64,000 nucleotides of DNA. Source: Actinomycetes bacterium. GTDB lineage: Bacteria; Actinomycetota; Acidimicrobiia; Acidimicrobiales; RAAP-2. Below, one piece after another: positions 1 to 8,860 of the stretch. Below the pieces are notes generated by a model that did not search any database, had not been told where the DNA came from, and was given only the letters and a program-made list of their open reading frames with translations. A program made the translations under genes and the position numbers. The stretch spans positions 96,165 to 160,164 of the forward strand of contig JAKBNL010000003.1 in assembly GCA_021831035.1 (NCBI GenBank), written 5' to 3'. Each line of letters starts with the position of its first letter. The stretch's first letter is position 1.

Positions 1-42
1 TTCGCGGGCCACGACGGACCCGGCGTCGGTCGTGTAGGGTCG

Positions 43-145
43 GGTTGCCTCGAGGCAGCGAAGTTGGTGTGATTCCAACGCTGTCCCGCAACTGTGAGTG
101 GGGAGACCCACGAGCCAGGTCGCCTGCCGCGAGGTGATTGTGACA
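43..145 (+). promoter_or_regulatory. Cobalamin riboswitch (compact form)
   Basis: The stretch carries the conserved cobalamin aptamer blocks in order: GTTGGTGTGATTCCAAC, then CTGTCCCGCAACTGT, then a short stem, then the B12-box-like GAGCCAGGTCGCCTGCC. The usual peripheral arm between the CTGT block and the B12 box is reduced to one small hairpin, so this is a short variant. It lies about 75 nt before an ABC transporter whose first gene is a periplasmic-binding-type protein, so it most likely represses a B12 importer when cobalamin is plentiful. A TAGGGT -10-like hexamer stands at 35-40. Confidence 0.9.
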
Positions 146-221
146 GTCAGCTCTCGAGGTAGGAGCGGTTGTTCGGATGCCCGTCCGTCGCCACACCACT
201 TCGACGGATCGGAGGCATCTC

Positions 222-1157
222 ATGCGACGTACCCTCACCCACGCCACGCTCGGTGCGGCCCTCTTCGTAGCGGCCCTCGCGGTGCCACTGTCGGCGCCCG
301 CCGCGTCCTCGGCGTCCTCGACGGCGCGGCCGGGCTGCATCGTCTCGCTGTCGCCCACGGCCACCGAGACGCTCTACGCCATCGGCGCCGGGGCCCAGGT
401 CCAGGCGGTCGACAAGGACTCGAACTTCCCCACCCACGGCCTGCCGACCAAGCGCATCGACGCGTTCAACCCGAGCGTCGAGGCCCTCCTGGGCATCTGC
501 CGGCCCACGGCCGGCCACCCCAGCCGCAAGCCCGACCTCGTGGTGATCTCCTACGACGCGAACGACATCGCCCAGAAGCTGGCCGGCCTGGGTGTCCCCG
601 TTATTCAACAGGACGCCCCGTCCACCCTCGGCGGCGCCTACCACCAGATGCTCCAGCTGGGCCGGCTCACCGGACACCTCCGGGCGGCCCAGCGCCTCGT
701 CGCGTCGCTCAAGTCGCGCATCGCCGCCGACGTCCGTTCCGTGCCGAAGCACCCCGCCTCGGCGATCCGCGTCTACTACGAGCTCGACCCGACCTACTAC
801 TCGGCGACCAGCGCGACCTTCGTGGGGTCGCTGCTCAAGGCGCTGGGCACGACGAACATCGCGGACGCCCAGAGCACGTCGGCCGACGCCGGCTACCCGC
901 AGCTGTCGGCCGAGTACATCGTCTCGGCCAACCCGTCGCTGATCTTCCTCGCCGACACGATCTGCTGCCACCAGAGCGCCGCCACCGTGGCGGCCCGACC
1001 GGGCTTCGCCCAGGTGTCGGCCGTCGTCCACCACCGCGTCTACGCGCTCGACGACGACGTCGCCTCGCGGTGGGGGCCGCGCATCGGCCTGCTGATGGAC
1101 CAGCTGACCCGCGCCGTCATCCAGACGCTCGCCGCCTCGGCCGCGACGACGTCGTGA
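222..1157 (+). CDS. btuF: Cobalamin ABC transporter substrate-binding protein (BtuF-like)
   Basis: 311 aa, PF01497-type binding protein with the typical N-terminal pattern (IVSLSPTATETLYAIGAG, then KRIDAFNPSVEALL). It would capture cobalamin or a related corrinoid outside the membrane and hand it to the permease. Residues 1-30 form a signal peptide ending near APAASSA; no lipobox is seen, so it may be soluble or held differently from classic Gram-positive lipoproteins. I chose ATG 222 over the track start at 177 because GGAGG sits 7 nt upstream and the signal peptide begins there. The B12 riboswitch upstream and the overlapping permease support cobalamin over siderophore transport. Confidence 0.85.
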   Translation: MRRTLTHATLGAALFVAALAVPLSAPAASSASSTARPGCIVSLSPTATETLYAIGAGAQVQAVDKDSNFPTHGLPTKRIDAFNPSVEALLGICRPTAGHPSRKPDLVVISYDANDIAQKLAGLGVPVIQQDAPSTLGGAYHQMLQLGRLTGHLRAAQRLVASLKSRIAADVRSVPKHPASAIRVYYELDPTYYSATSATFVGSLLKALGTTNIADAQSTSADAGYPQLSAEYIVSANPSLIFLADTICCHQSAATVAARPGFAQVSAVVHHRVYALDDDVASRWGPRIGLLMDQLTRAVIQTLAASAATTS

Positions 1158-2194
1158 TCGGCGCGCCGCCGTCGCGGCGTCGGGTCGCCGTCGTCACCGG
1201 CGCCGGCCTGGTGGCCCTCGTCGCGGCGGTGGCCTGCGGGCTCGGCGTCGGTCCGACGCCTATCGGACTCGGTCGGATCGCCACGTCGATCCTCGCCGAC
1301 CTCGGGCTGGGCCACCGCACGCTGAGCCCGCTCGACGCGACCATCGTCTGGCAACTGCGGGCCCCGCGCATGGTCCTGGGGCTGCTCGTGGGGGCGATGC
1401 TCGCCGTGGCCGGCGGCACCTACCAGGGGGTCTTCCGCAACCCCCTCGCCGACCCCTACCTCCTCGGGGTCGCCGCCGGCGCCGGACTGGGCGCGACGAT
1501 CGCGATCGTCGACGTGGGCGGGGGACTGGCCACGCCGACCTGGACCCCCGCGCTGGCCTTCGTCGGCGCGCTGGGCGCGGTCGCCCTCACGTGGGTCGTG
1601 GGCGGACGGGGGGCGCACGCCGGGCCCTCGACGCTCATCCTCGGCGGGGTCGCGGTGGCGGCGCTGCTCACGAGCGCCCAGACGTTCCTCCAGCAGCAGG
1701 GCTCGCCGACCTCGATCGCCCGGGTCTACATCTGGCTCCTGGGGTCGCTGGCGACGGCCTCGTGGAGCTCGGTCCTGCTGGTGCTGCCCTACGTCGCGGT
1801 GTGCGCGAGCGTCTGCGTGGCGGCCGGTCGGGCGCTCGACGTGCTGAGCGTGGGCGAGGACGAGTCGCGCTCGCTGGGGCTCCCGGTGAGCCGGGTCCGC
1901 CTGGTCGTGGTCGCGGCGTCCTCGCTCGGGACGGCGGCGGTCGTGTCGGTCGCCGGGCTCATTGGCTTCGTCGGGATCATCGTGCCCCACCTGGTGCGCC
2001 TGCTCGTGGGGACGTCGTACCGGCGGATCCTCCCCCTCTCGGTGCTGGTCGGCGCGGCGTTCCTCGTCCTGTGCGACACCGTGGCGCGCACGGTGCTGGC
2101 CCCCTCCGAGCTGCCCCTGGGGGTGGTGACCGCGGTGGTTGGCGCCCCGGCCTTCGTGGTCGTGCTGAGCCTGCGTCGTCGGACGGTCACGTGA
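1154..2194 (+). CDS. btuC: Cobalamin ABC transporter permease (BtuC/FecCD family)
   Basis: 346 aa, FecCD/BtuC permease with about ten hydrophobic segments. Family hallmarks are visible: RAPRMVLGLLVGAMLAVAGG near the N-terminus, YQGVFRNPLADPYLLG, and GLIGFVGIIVPHLVRLL in the loop that contacts the ATPase. It forms the membrane channel of the importer. The start GTG overlaps the btuF stop as GTGA, and its own stop overlaps the ATPase start the same way, so the three subunits are translationally coupled. The ORF track shows it fused to an upstream out-of-gene extension, which I discard. Confidence 0.85.
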   Translation: MIGAPPSRRRVAVVTGAGLVALVAAVACGLGVGPTPIGLGRIATSILADLGLGHRTLSPLDATIVWQLRAPRMVLGLLVGAMLAVAGGTYQGVFRNPLADPYLLGVAAGAGLGATIAIVDVGGGLATPTWTPALAFVGALGAVALTWVVGGRGAHAGPSTLILGGVAVAALLTSAQTFLQQQGSPTSIARVYIWLLGSLATASWSSVLLVLPYVAVCASVCVAAGRALDVLSVGEDESRSLGLPVSRVRLVVVAASSLGTAAVVSVAGLIGFVGIIVPHLVRLLVGTSYRRILPLSVLVGAAFLVLCDTVARTVLAPSELPLGVVTAVVGAPAFVVVLSLRRRTVT

Positions 2195-2979
2195 GCGCGA
2201 TCGAGGTCGCGGGGCTCACGGTCCGGGCCGGCGAGGCGACGCTGCTCGCCGGCGTGGACCTCGCGATCGAGGCGGGCACGTGGTGCACGATCGTGGGCCC
2301 CAACGGCGCCGGCAAGACGACGCTGGTCGAGGCCGTGGCCGGGCTGCGCCGGCCGGCGTCGGGCACGGTGTCGATCGGGGGTCGCGAGATCCACGCGATG
2401 GGCGAGCGCGCGCGCGCCGGCTGCGTGGCCCTCGTGCCCCAGCACCCCGTCGTGCCCCCCGGGATGTCGGTCACCGCCTACGTCGAGCTGGGGCGCACGG
2501 CCTACCACGGGGTGTTGCGCGCGCCGAGCGCGCGCGACCGGGACGTCGTGGCCGACGTGCTCGAGCGGCTCGACCTGGCCCGCCTGGCCGGGCGGGACGT
2601 GGCGACCCTCTCGGGCGGGGAGCGCCAACGGGCCGTGCTCGCCCGGGCCCTGGCCCAGGCGACGCCGGTCGTCGTGCTCGACGAGCCCACGACGGGCCTG
2701 GACCTGCGCCACCAGGTGACCCTGCTCGCGCTATTGCGCCGCGAGGTGGCCGAGTGCGGGCTGACCGTGCTCGCGACGCTGCACGACCTCTCGCTCGCCG
2801 GCCAGTTCGCCGACCGCCTCGTGCTGTTGGACCGCGGGGACATCGTGCTCGACGGGGCGCCGCGCGAGGTCGTGCGCCACGAGGAGCTCGCGCGTCGCTA
2901 CGGGCTGACGCTGCGGGTGGTCGACGTCGACGGCACCGACGTCGTCGTCCCGGTGGTCCCGAGCGTTACCGCGAGGTAG
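2191..2979 (+). CDS. btuD: Cobalamin ABC transporter ATP-binding protein (BtuD-like)
   Basis: 262 aa ABC ATPase. Walker A GPNGAGKTT (about residue 36), signature LSGGERQR, Walker B VVVLDEP and the H-loop LATLHDLSL are all present. It powers the BtuFC importer. The GTG start overlaps the permease stop (GTGA). A C-terminal tail after the ATPase fold (VVRHEELARRYGLTLRVVDVDG) is common in FecE/BtuD-type subunits. Regulated with btuFC by the upstream riboswitch. Confidence 0.85.
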   Translation: MSAIEVAGLTVRAGEATLLAGVDLAIEAGTWCTIVGPNGAGKTTLVEAVAGLRRPASGTVSIGGREIHAMGERARAGCVALVPQHPVVPPGMSVTAYVELGRTAYHGVLRAPSARDRDVVADVLERLDLARLAGRDVATLSGGERQRAVLARALAQATPVVVLDEPTTGLDLRHQVTLLALLRREVAECGLTVLATLHDLSLAGQFADRLVLLDRGDIVLDGAPREVVRHEELARRYGLTLRVVDVDGTDVVVPVVPSVTAR

Positions 2980-3042
2980 CCCCCGCGCGGGGAGCGGGGG
3001 GAGGGCTCCCGTAGACTTTTGCGAAAGCCTGAAGGGAGTCCC

Positions 3043-4461
3043 GTGCGGCGCACCAAGATCGTTGCCACCGTCGGTCCGGCCTCGGAGTCCGCGGAGCGCC
3101 TGGCCGAGCTGGTAGCGGCCGGGGTGGACGTCTTTCGGCTCTCCTTCGCCCACGGCGACATCCCCTCGGGCATCGAGCGGCTGCGCCGGGTGCGCGCGGC
3201 GGCCCCCGACGTCGCGATCATGGTCGACCTGCCGGGGCCGAAGATCCGCGCGGGGTCGTTCGGCACCTCGGCCGTCGTGCTCGAGGTGGGTGAGGAGTGC
3301 GAGCTGGCCGAGGGCCTCGACGAGACCTCGACCCCCGAGCGGATCGTGGTCGAGCGCGCCGACGTGATCGGCCGCCTGCGCCAGGGCGACAAGGTCCACA
3401 TCGGCGACGGCGGGGTCACGCTCGAGGTCGTGCGCCCCGGGACGCCGGCCCTCACGCGGGTGATCTCGGGCGGGGCGGTGATGGGCAAGCCGGGCCTCAG
3501 CCTGCCGAGCTCGATCGTGAACGAGCGCCTGCCCACCGAGGGCGACCGCGCGCGGATCCAGGCCCTGCGCGACGAGGAGTTCGAGATCCTCGCCGTGAGC
3601 TTCGTGCGCTCGGCCTTCGACGTCGAGTCGGTGCGTGCGGTGCTCAGCCGCGACGACGTGATGATCATGGCCAAGATCGAGACCGGCGAGGCGATCGACA
3701 ACCTCGACGAGATCATCGAGCACGCCGACTCGATCATGGTGGCCCGCGGCGACCTCGGGGTGCGCCTACCCATCGAGGAGGTCCCGCACCTGCAGAAGGA
3801 GATCGTGCGCTCGGGCATCCGCTACGCCCGCCCGGTCGTGGTGGCGACCCAGATGCTCGAGTCGATGACCCACGCGCGCATGCCCACGCGCGCCGAGGTG
3901 ACCGACGTCGCCAACGCCGTCTTGGACGGGGCGAGCGCGGTCATGCTCTCGGCCGAGACGGCGATCGGCGACGACCCGGTCGGGGTCGTCCAGACGATGG
4001 ACCGCATCGTGCGCCGGGCCGAGCGCTCCTTCCCCTACGCCGAGTGGGGCGCGTCGCTCGGCGTCCAGCGCCTGACCGCGTCGTCGACCCAGGCGACGCG
4101 GGTGACGGCCGCGGTCACCGGGGCCGCGTGGCGCGCGGCCATGGACGAGAAGGCCGTGGCCATCGTCGCCTGCACCCGCTCGGGGCTCACCGCGCGGGCC
4201 ATCTCGCGCTTCCGCCCGCCCATGCCGATCGTGGCGATCACCCCGAGCCGGGCGACGGCCCGCCAGCTGGCGTCGTCCTGGGGCGTCCAGGAGGTCGTGC
4301 TCTCGGCGGCCAGCGACATCGACACCCTGTGCGAGGTCGCCATCAGCGAGCTCAAGCGCATCGGCCTCGCCCGCAGCGGCGACGCCGTCGTGCTCATGGC
4401 GGGCTCGTCCTCGGGCGGGGCCGCCGTCACCGACACGGTGCGCATGCTCGTCGTCCCCTAG
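3043..4461 (+). CDS. pyk: Pyruvate kinase
   Basis: 472 aa. Converts phosphoenolpyruvate and ADP to pyruvate and ATP in glycolysis. Family features: N-terminal RRTKIVATVGPAS, FRLSFAHG, the catalytic-site MVDLPGPKIR, the Mg/K site MIMAKIETGEAIDNLDEI, MVARGDLG, and VVATQMLESM, followed by the C-terminal allosteric domain. The start is GTG 3043, with GAAGGGA 6 nt upstream, rather than TTG 3019 of the track. A TAGACT -10 hexamer at 3012-3017 lies just downstream of btuD, so it is probably transcribed on its own. Single-copy context gives no hint of special regulation. Confidence 0.95.
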   Translation: MRRTKIVATVGPASESAERLAELVAAGVDVFRLSFAHGDIPSGIERLRRVRAAAPDVAIMVDLPGPKIRAGSFGTSAVVLEVGEECELAEGLDETSTPERIVVERADVIGRLRQGDKVHIGDGGVTLEVVRPGTPALTRVISGGAVMGKPGLSLPSSIVNERLPTEGDRARIQALRDEEFEILAVSFVRSAFDVESVRAVLSRDDVMIMAKIETGEAIDNLDEIIEHADSIMVARGDLGVRLPIEEVPHLQKEIVRSGIRYARPVVVATQMLESMTHARMPTRAEVTDVANAVLDGASAVMLSAETAIGDDPVGVVQTMDRIVRRAERSFPYAEWGASLGVQRLTASSTQATRVTAAVTGAAWRAAMDEKAVAIVACTRSGLTARAISRFRPPMPIVAITPSRATARQLASSWGVQEVVLSAASDIDTLCEVAISELKRIGLARSGDAVVLMAGSSSGGAAVTDTVRMLVVP

Positions 4462-4547
4462 GCGCCCCACGGCGGTGGCACCGCGACGGGAGGACTCGCG
4501 AAGCGAGGGAGCGACGCCACGGTCCCGACGGGCCCGCGCCGGCCCGG

Positions 4548-5144
4548 CTACGCGACGAGGGCGGCCAGCGCCATGCGACGCAACAGGGCCGCGATCTCGG
4601 GATCGGGCCCCGTCGACGTGCTGTGCGGAGTGGAGTTGAGCAGGCCGAAGGTCGCGTGGGCCCGGACCCGGGCCTCGGCCAGTCCGAGATCGGGGCGCAC
4701 GCGGCGCAGGGCCGCGACCCACAGCTCGACGTAGGCCCGTTGCAGCGAGCGGACGTCGTGCGCGAGCGGGGCCGAGAGGTTGGCCAGGTCGCGGTCCTGC
4801 ACCCGGATGAGGTCCGCGCCGGCGAGGGCGAAGTCCGTGTGGAAGGCGACGAGGCCCTCGAGGGCGTCGCCGGGGCCCCCCGCCCCCGCCACGACGTCGC
4901 TCGCCCCCGCGAGGAGGGACTGGCTCACGCCCACCAGGAGCTCGCCCAAGACGGCGTCTTTGCTCGTGAAGTGCTTGTAGACCGCCGGGCCGCTCACGCC
5001 CACGGCCTCGCCCAGCTCCTCGATGGTGACCCCGTGGAAGCCGCGCTCGGCGAACAGCCGGGCCGCCGCCGCGAGGATCCGCTCGCGCCGGCTCCGGCCG
5101 CCGGGGTCGTGGGCGGGGGTCAGGAGGGTCGAGTCCGGGGCCAC
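4548..5144 (-). CDS. TetR-family transcriptional regulator of the acyl-CoA carboxylase operon
   Basis: 198 aa. The N-terminal TetR HTH is clear (RILAAAARLFAERGFHGVTIEELGEAVGVSG..YKHF), followed by an all-helical ligand domain. It is divergent from the carboxylase genes, and a perfect palindrome sits in the 36-bp gap, so it likely represses both itself and the carboxylase until an acyl-CoA-type ligand binds. That role is inferred from position; the ligand cannot be read from sequence. GTG 5144 is the start; a TAACCT -10 lies 9 nt upstream on the minus strand, so its message is close to leaderless. Confidence 0.85.
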   Translation of the reverse strand: MAPDSTLLTPAHDPGGRSRRERILAAAARLFAERGFHGVTIEELGEAVGVSGPAVYKHFTSKDAVLGELLVGVSQSLLAGASDVVAGAGGPGDALEGLVAFHTDFALAGADLIRVQDRDLANLSAPLAHDVRSLQRAYVELWVAALRRVRPDLGLAEARVRAHATFGLLNSTPHSTSTGPDPEIAALLRRMALAALVA

Positions 5145-5153
5145 TAGCGAGAG

Positions 5154-5173
5154 AGGTTAGTGGTTGCTAACCT
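5154..5173. promoter_or_regulatory. TetR operator over divergent -10 elements
   Basis: Perfect inverted repeat GGTTAG-N6-CTAACC at 5155-5172. The same bases give TAACCT -10 hexamers on both strands: plus strand 5168-5173, 7 nt before the carboxylase ATG; minus strand 5159-5154, 9 nt before the TetR GTG. A bound TetR dimer would cover both promoters. The pairing of palindrome with both -10 boxes is seen in sequence; binding is inferred. Confidence 0.75.
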
Positions 5174-5180
5174 TCCGGGG

Positions 5181-6824
5181 ATGACCGCGCCGTCCCGACC
5201 CGAGCGCCCGGCGCCGACCGCTCGCGCCGGCCACCCACTGCCCGTCGCGTCGCCCGAGGTCGCGGCGAACCGCGAGGCGAACCTCGCCCTGGTAGCCGAG
5301 CTGCGCGCCCGGCTCGCGTCGGCCCGCCTCGGCGGGCCCGAGGAGGCGCGCCGCCGCCACCTCGAGCGCGGCAAGCTCCTGCCCCGCGAGCGGGTCGAGC
5401 GCCTGCTCGACCCCGGGACGGCGTTCTTGGAGCTGTCGCCCCTGGCCGCGACGGGCCTCTACGACGACGAGGTGCCCGGGGCCGGGATCATCACCGGGGT
5501 CGGCCGCATCGCGGGGCGCACGTGCGTCGTCGTCGCCAACGACGCCACGGTGAAGGGCGGCACGTACTACCCGGTGACGGTGAAGAAGCACCTGCGGGCC
5601 CAGGAGGTGGCCATGGCCAACCGCCTGGCGTGCGTCTACCTCGTCGACTCCGGCGGGGCCTTCCTGCCCCGCCAGGACGAGGTCTTCCCCGACCGGGACC
5701 ACTTCGGGCGGATCTTCTACAACCAGGCCCGTCTGAGCGCGGCCGGCGTCGCCCAGATCGCCGGGGTGCTGGGTTCGTGCACGGCCGGGGGCGCCTACGT
5801 GCCCGCCATGAGCGACGAGGTCGTCATCGTGCGCGGGCAGGGCACGATCTTCCTTGGCGGCCCGCCGCTGGTGCGCGCGGCCACGGGCGAGGTCGTCACG
5901 GCCGAGGAGCTCGGCGGCGCCGAGCTGCACGCGACGCGCAGCGGCGTCGTCGACCACCTGGCCGACGACGACGCGGCGGCGCTGGCCACGATCCGCGCCA
6001 TCGTCGCGACGCTGCCGGTGGACCCCGCGCCGGTGTGGTCGCTCGAGCCGTCTGCGCCACCGGCCTACGACCCCGAGGAGCTCTACGGCGTGGTGCCCGC
6101 GCGCACCCGGACCCAGTACGACGTGCGCGAGGTCATCGCGCGACTCGTCGACCGATCCGAGCTGCTCGAGTTCAAGCCCGACTACGGGACCACCCTCGTC
6201 ACGGGGTTCGCGCGCCTGCACGGTCACCCGGTGGGGATCGTCGCAAACAACGGCGTCCTCTTCTCGGAGTCGGCCCTGAAGGGCGCCCACTTCGTCGAGC
6301 TGTGCGAGCAGCGGCGCGTCCCCCTGGTGTTCCTCCAGAACATCGCGGGCTTCATGGTCGGTCGGGAGTACGAGGCGGAGGGGATCGCCAAGCACGGGGC
6401 CAAGATGGTCACGGCGGTGGCCTGCGCGAACGTCCCCAAGCTGACCGTCGTCATCGGGGGCTCCTTCGGCGCCGGCAACTACTCGATGTGCGGGCGGGCC
6501 TACGGACCCCGCTTCTTGTGGATGTGGCCCAACGCCCGCATCTCGGTGATGGGCGGCGACCAGGCCGCGAGCGTGCTCGCGACCGTGCGCCGCGACGCCC
6601 TGGATCGGCGCGCGACCCCGTGGCCCCCCGAGGAGGAGACGACCTACCGAGAAGCGATCCGGGCCCAGTTCGACGAGCAGGGCGAGCCCTACTACTCGAC
6701 GGCCCGGCTCTGGGACGACGGGGTCATCGACCCCGCCGAGACGCGCACCGTGCTCGGGCTCGCCCTCGCGGCGTGCGCCGGCGCGCCGATCGAGCCGACC
6801 GCCTACGGCGTCTTTCGGATGTGA
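5181..6824 (+). CDS. Acyl-CoA carboxylase beta subunit (methylcrotonyl-CoA carboxylase type)
   Basis: 547 aa carboxyltransferase. It moves carboxyl from biotin to an acyl-CoA. The stretch [20 protein letters not shown], then [22 protein letters not shown] and [16 protein letters not shown], is closest in style to 3-methylcrotonyl-CoA carboxylase (leucine degradation, LiuB/MccB) rather than acetyl-CoA carboxylase. Both halves of the crotonase-fold duplication are complete. ATG 5181 is preferred over GTG 5160 because 5160 lies inside the operator and a TAACCT -10 sits 7 nt before 5181, implying a leaderless message. The alpha subunit follows with a TGATG overlap. Propionyl-CoA carboxylase is the main alternative. 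Confidence 0.85.
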   Translation: MTAPSRPERPAPTARAGHPLPVASPEVAANREANLALVAELRARLASARLGGPEEARRRHLERGKLLPRERVERLLDPGTAFLELSPLAATGLYDDEVPGAGIITGVGRIAGRTCVVVANDATVKGGTYYPVTVKKHLRAQEVAMANRLACVYLVDSGGAFLPRQDEVFPDRDHFGRIFYNQARLSAAGVAQIAGVLGSCTAGGAYVPAMSDEVVIVRGQGTIFLGGPPLVRAATGEVVTAEELGGAELHATRSGVVDHLADDDAAALATIRAIVATLPVDPAPVWSLEPSAPPAYDPEELYGVVPARTRTQYDVREVIARLVDRSELLEFKPDYGTTLVTGFARLHGHPVGIVANNGVLFSESALKGAHFVELCEQRRVPLVFLQNIAGFMVGREYEAEGIAKHGAKMVTAVACANVPKLTVVIGGSFGAGNYSMCGRAYGPRFLWMWPNARISVMGGDQAASVLATVRRDALDRRATPWPPEEETTYREAIRAQFDEQGEPYYSTARLWDDGVIDPAETRTVLGLALAACAGAPIEPTAYGVFRM

Positions 6825-8860
6825 TGTTCCGCCGGGTCCTGATCGCCAACCGCGGCGAGGTGGCCGTGCGCATCGCCCGGACGCTGCGCGCGATGGGTGT
6901 GTCGGTGGCGACGCTCTACAGCGACGCGGACCGGGGGGCGCGCCACGTGCGCGACGCCGACGTGGCCGCCCACGTGGGGCGCTCGCCGGCTCCCGAGAGC
7001 TACCTCGACGTCGACAGGGTGCTCGACGCCGCGCGACGCCTCGGCGCCGACGCGCTCCACCCCGGCTACGGCTTCCTCTCGGAGAACCCCGACTTCGCCG
7101 AGGCCTGCCGGGCCCGCGGGATCGCCTTCATCGGGCCGAGCGTGTCCTCGATGCGCGCCATGGCCGACAAGCTCGAGGCCAAGGCCCGGGTCGGCGCGGC
7201 GGGGGTCCCGACGCTGCCGGGCCTGGCCCTCGAGGACGACGCCGAGGCGTCGCTGCGCGCCGCCGCCGAGCTGGTCGGCTTCCCCCTGCTCGTCAAGCCG
7301 TCGGCCGGGGGTGGGGGCAAGGGGATGCACGTCGTGCACGACCTCGAGGGCCTCGCGCACACCCTCCCGGTGGCCGCCCGGGAGGCGGCGGCCGCCTTCG
7401 GGGACCCCCGGCTCTTCGTCGAGCGCTTCCTCGGGCGCACCCGCCACATCGAGGTGCAGGTGCTCGGTGACGCGTACGGGAACCTCATCCACCTGGGCGA
7501 GCGCGAGTGCACCCTCCAGCGTCGTCACCAGAAGGTGGTCGAGGAGTGCCCGAGCACCGGCCTCGCGCCCGGGCTGCGCGAGGCCCTCCTGGACTCGGCG
7601 CTCGAGGCGGCCCGGGCGGTCGACTACGAGAGCCTGGGCACGGTCGAGTTCCTGGTGCCGGTCGGCAGCGAGGACGAGTACTACTTCATCGAGATGAACA
7701 CGCGCCTGCAGGTCGAGCACCCCGTGACCGAGTGCGTCACGGGCCTCGACCTGGTCGAAGAGCAGGTCCGGGTGGCCTGCGGCGAACGGCTGCGCCTGGG
7801 CCAGGGCGACGTGGCGCTCCGGGGTCACGCCGTCGAGGCCCGGCTCTACGCCGAGGACCCCGGACACACGTTCCTGCCCACGTCGGGGCGGGTGACCCAC
7901 GTCGCGTTCCCGGAGCGGCCCGGGGTGCGGGTGGACGCCTGGATCGAGCGCGGCACCGAGGTCTCGACCCACTACGACCCGCTGCTGGCCAAGGTCGTCG
8001 CCCACGGCGTCGACCGCGCCGAGGCGCTGGCACGGCTCGAGGCGTCCCTGCGCGCGACCCGCGTGGCCGGGCTCACGACCAACCTCGCCTACCTGCGCCG
8101 ACTCCTCGCGCGGCCCGAGGTCCTCGAGGGCCGCCTCGACACCGGGCTGCTCGACCGGGTGACCGACGAGGTGGTGCGCGAGGCCTCCGGCGGCGCGGAC
8201 CGGCCCTTCGCGGCCGTCGTCTACGCCCTGGCCGGGTTGGCGCGCGTCGCGACGCCGGGCGCGGACCCGGTGTGGGCGGGCCGGGGCGCCTGGCGTCCCG
8301 GCGGCGTCGCCGAGGACGTCGTGCGCGTCGAGGCGGGGGGGGCCGAGCTGGTCGTCACCGTGCGCGGCCCCTACGAGGGGGCCGAGGTGAGCGTGCGCGA
8401 GCCCGGCGCGGACCGGCCGCTGCTCGGGCCGCTGAGCGTGCGCGCGCGCGCCGAGGACGCCGGCGACGGGGCGACCGGCCACCTCCTCGAGGTCGACGGC
8501 GTCACGCGCCACGCCGTCACCGCGGGGGGTCCCGCGCGGACCGAGGTGTGGGTCGACGGCGAGGTCACGGTGGTGTCGCCCGCGTCCGTCGCCGGCGCGG
8601 GGCGCGCGGGGAGCGACGCCGGACCCGCGACGGACCTCGTGAGCCCCCTGCCCGGGACGGTGGCCCAGGTGCGCTGTCGACCGGGCGAGACGGTCCACGA
8701 GGGCGAGGTGCTGCTCGTGGTCGAGGCGATGAAGATGGAGCACCCGGTCGTCGCGCCACGCGACGCCCGCGTGGCCGCCGTGCTGGTGGCGCCGGGCGAC
8801 CAGGTGACCTCGGGGGCGCGGGTCGTCGAGCTGGAGCCGCCCGCGCGCGACGGGTCCTAG
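6824..8860 (+). CDS. Acyl-CoA carboxylase alpha subunit (biotin carboxylase plus BCCP)
   Basis: 678 aa. Order: biotin carboxylase domain ([20 protein letters not shown] to about residue 450, with ATP-grasp KPSAGGGGKGMH and EMNTRLQVEHPVTE), a linker domain, then a C-terminal biotinyl domain with the lysine motif VEAMKMEHPV. It carboxylates its own biotin with ATP and bicarbonate and partners with the beta subunit just upstream. The length fits methylcrotonyl/propionyl-CoA carboxylase alpha chains. The start overlaps the beta stop (TGATG). Its stop codon overlaps head-on the stop of the convergent GGDEF gene (8857-8860). Confidence 0.9.
   Translation: MFRRVLIANRGEVAVRIARTLRAMGVSVATLYSDADRGARHVRDADVAAHVGRSPAPESYLDVDRVLDAARRLGADALHPGYGFLSENPDFAEACRARGIAFIGPSVSSMRAMADKLEAKARVGAAGVPTLPGLALEDDAEASLRAAAELVGFPLLVKPSAGGGGKGMHVVHDLEGLAHTLPVAAREAAAAFGDPRLFVERFLGRTRHIEVQVLGDAYGNLIHLGERECTLQRRHQKVVEECPSTGLAPGLREALLDSALEAARAVDYESLGTVEFLVPVGSEDEYYFIEMNTRLQVEHPVTECVTGLDLVEEQVRVACGERLRLGQGDVALRGHAVEARLYAEDPGHTFLPTSGRVTHVAFPERPGVRVDAWIERGTEVSTHYDPLLAKVVAHGVDRAEALARLEASLRATRVAGLTTNLAYLRRLLARPEVLEGRLDTGLLDRVTDEVVREASGGADRPFAAVVYALAGLARVATPGADPVWAGRGAWRPGGVAEDVVRVEAGGAELVVTVRGPYEGAEVSVREPGADRPLLGPLSVRARAEDAGDGATGHLLEVDGVTRHAVTAGGPARTEVWVDGEVTVVSPASVAGAGRAGSDAGPATDLVSPLPGTVAQVRCRPGETVHEGEVLLVVEAMKMEHPVVAPRDARVAAVLVAPGDQVTSGARVVELEPPARDGS

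Noticed and set aside
98-1153. Upstream part of ORF 98-2194 as a fused protein
   Set aside because: Out-of-frame shadow of btuF rich in Arg, Pro and Ala; the real permease begins at GTG 1154.
4470-4535. T-box-like block GGTGGCACCGCG downstream of pyruvate kinase
   Set aside because: It resembles the T-box antitermination sequence, but no plus-strand gene follows (the TetR gene is on the minus strand) and the specifier-stem part is absent. Local hairpins such as CTCGC-GAA-GCGAG more likely serve as the pyk terminator.
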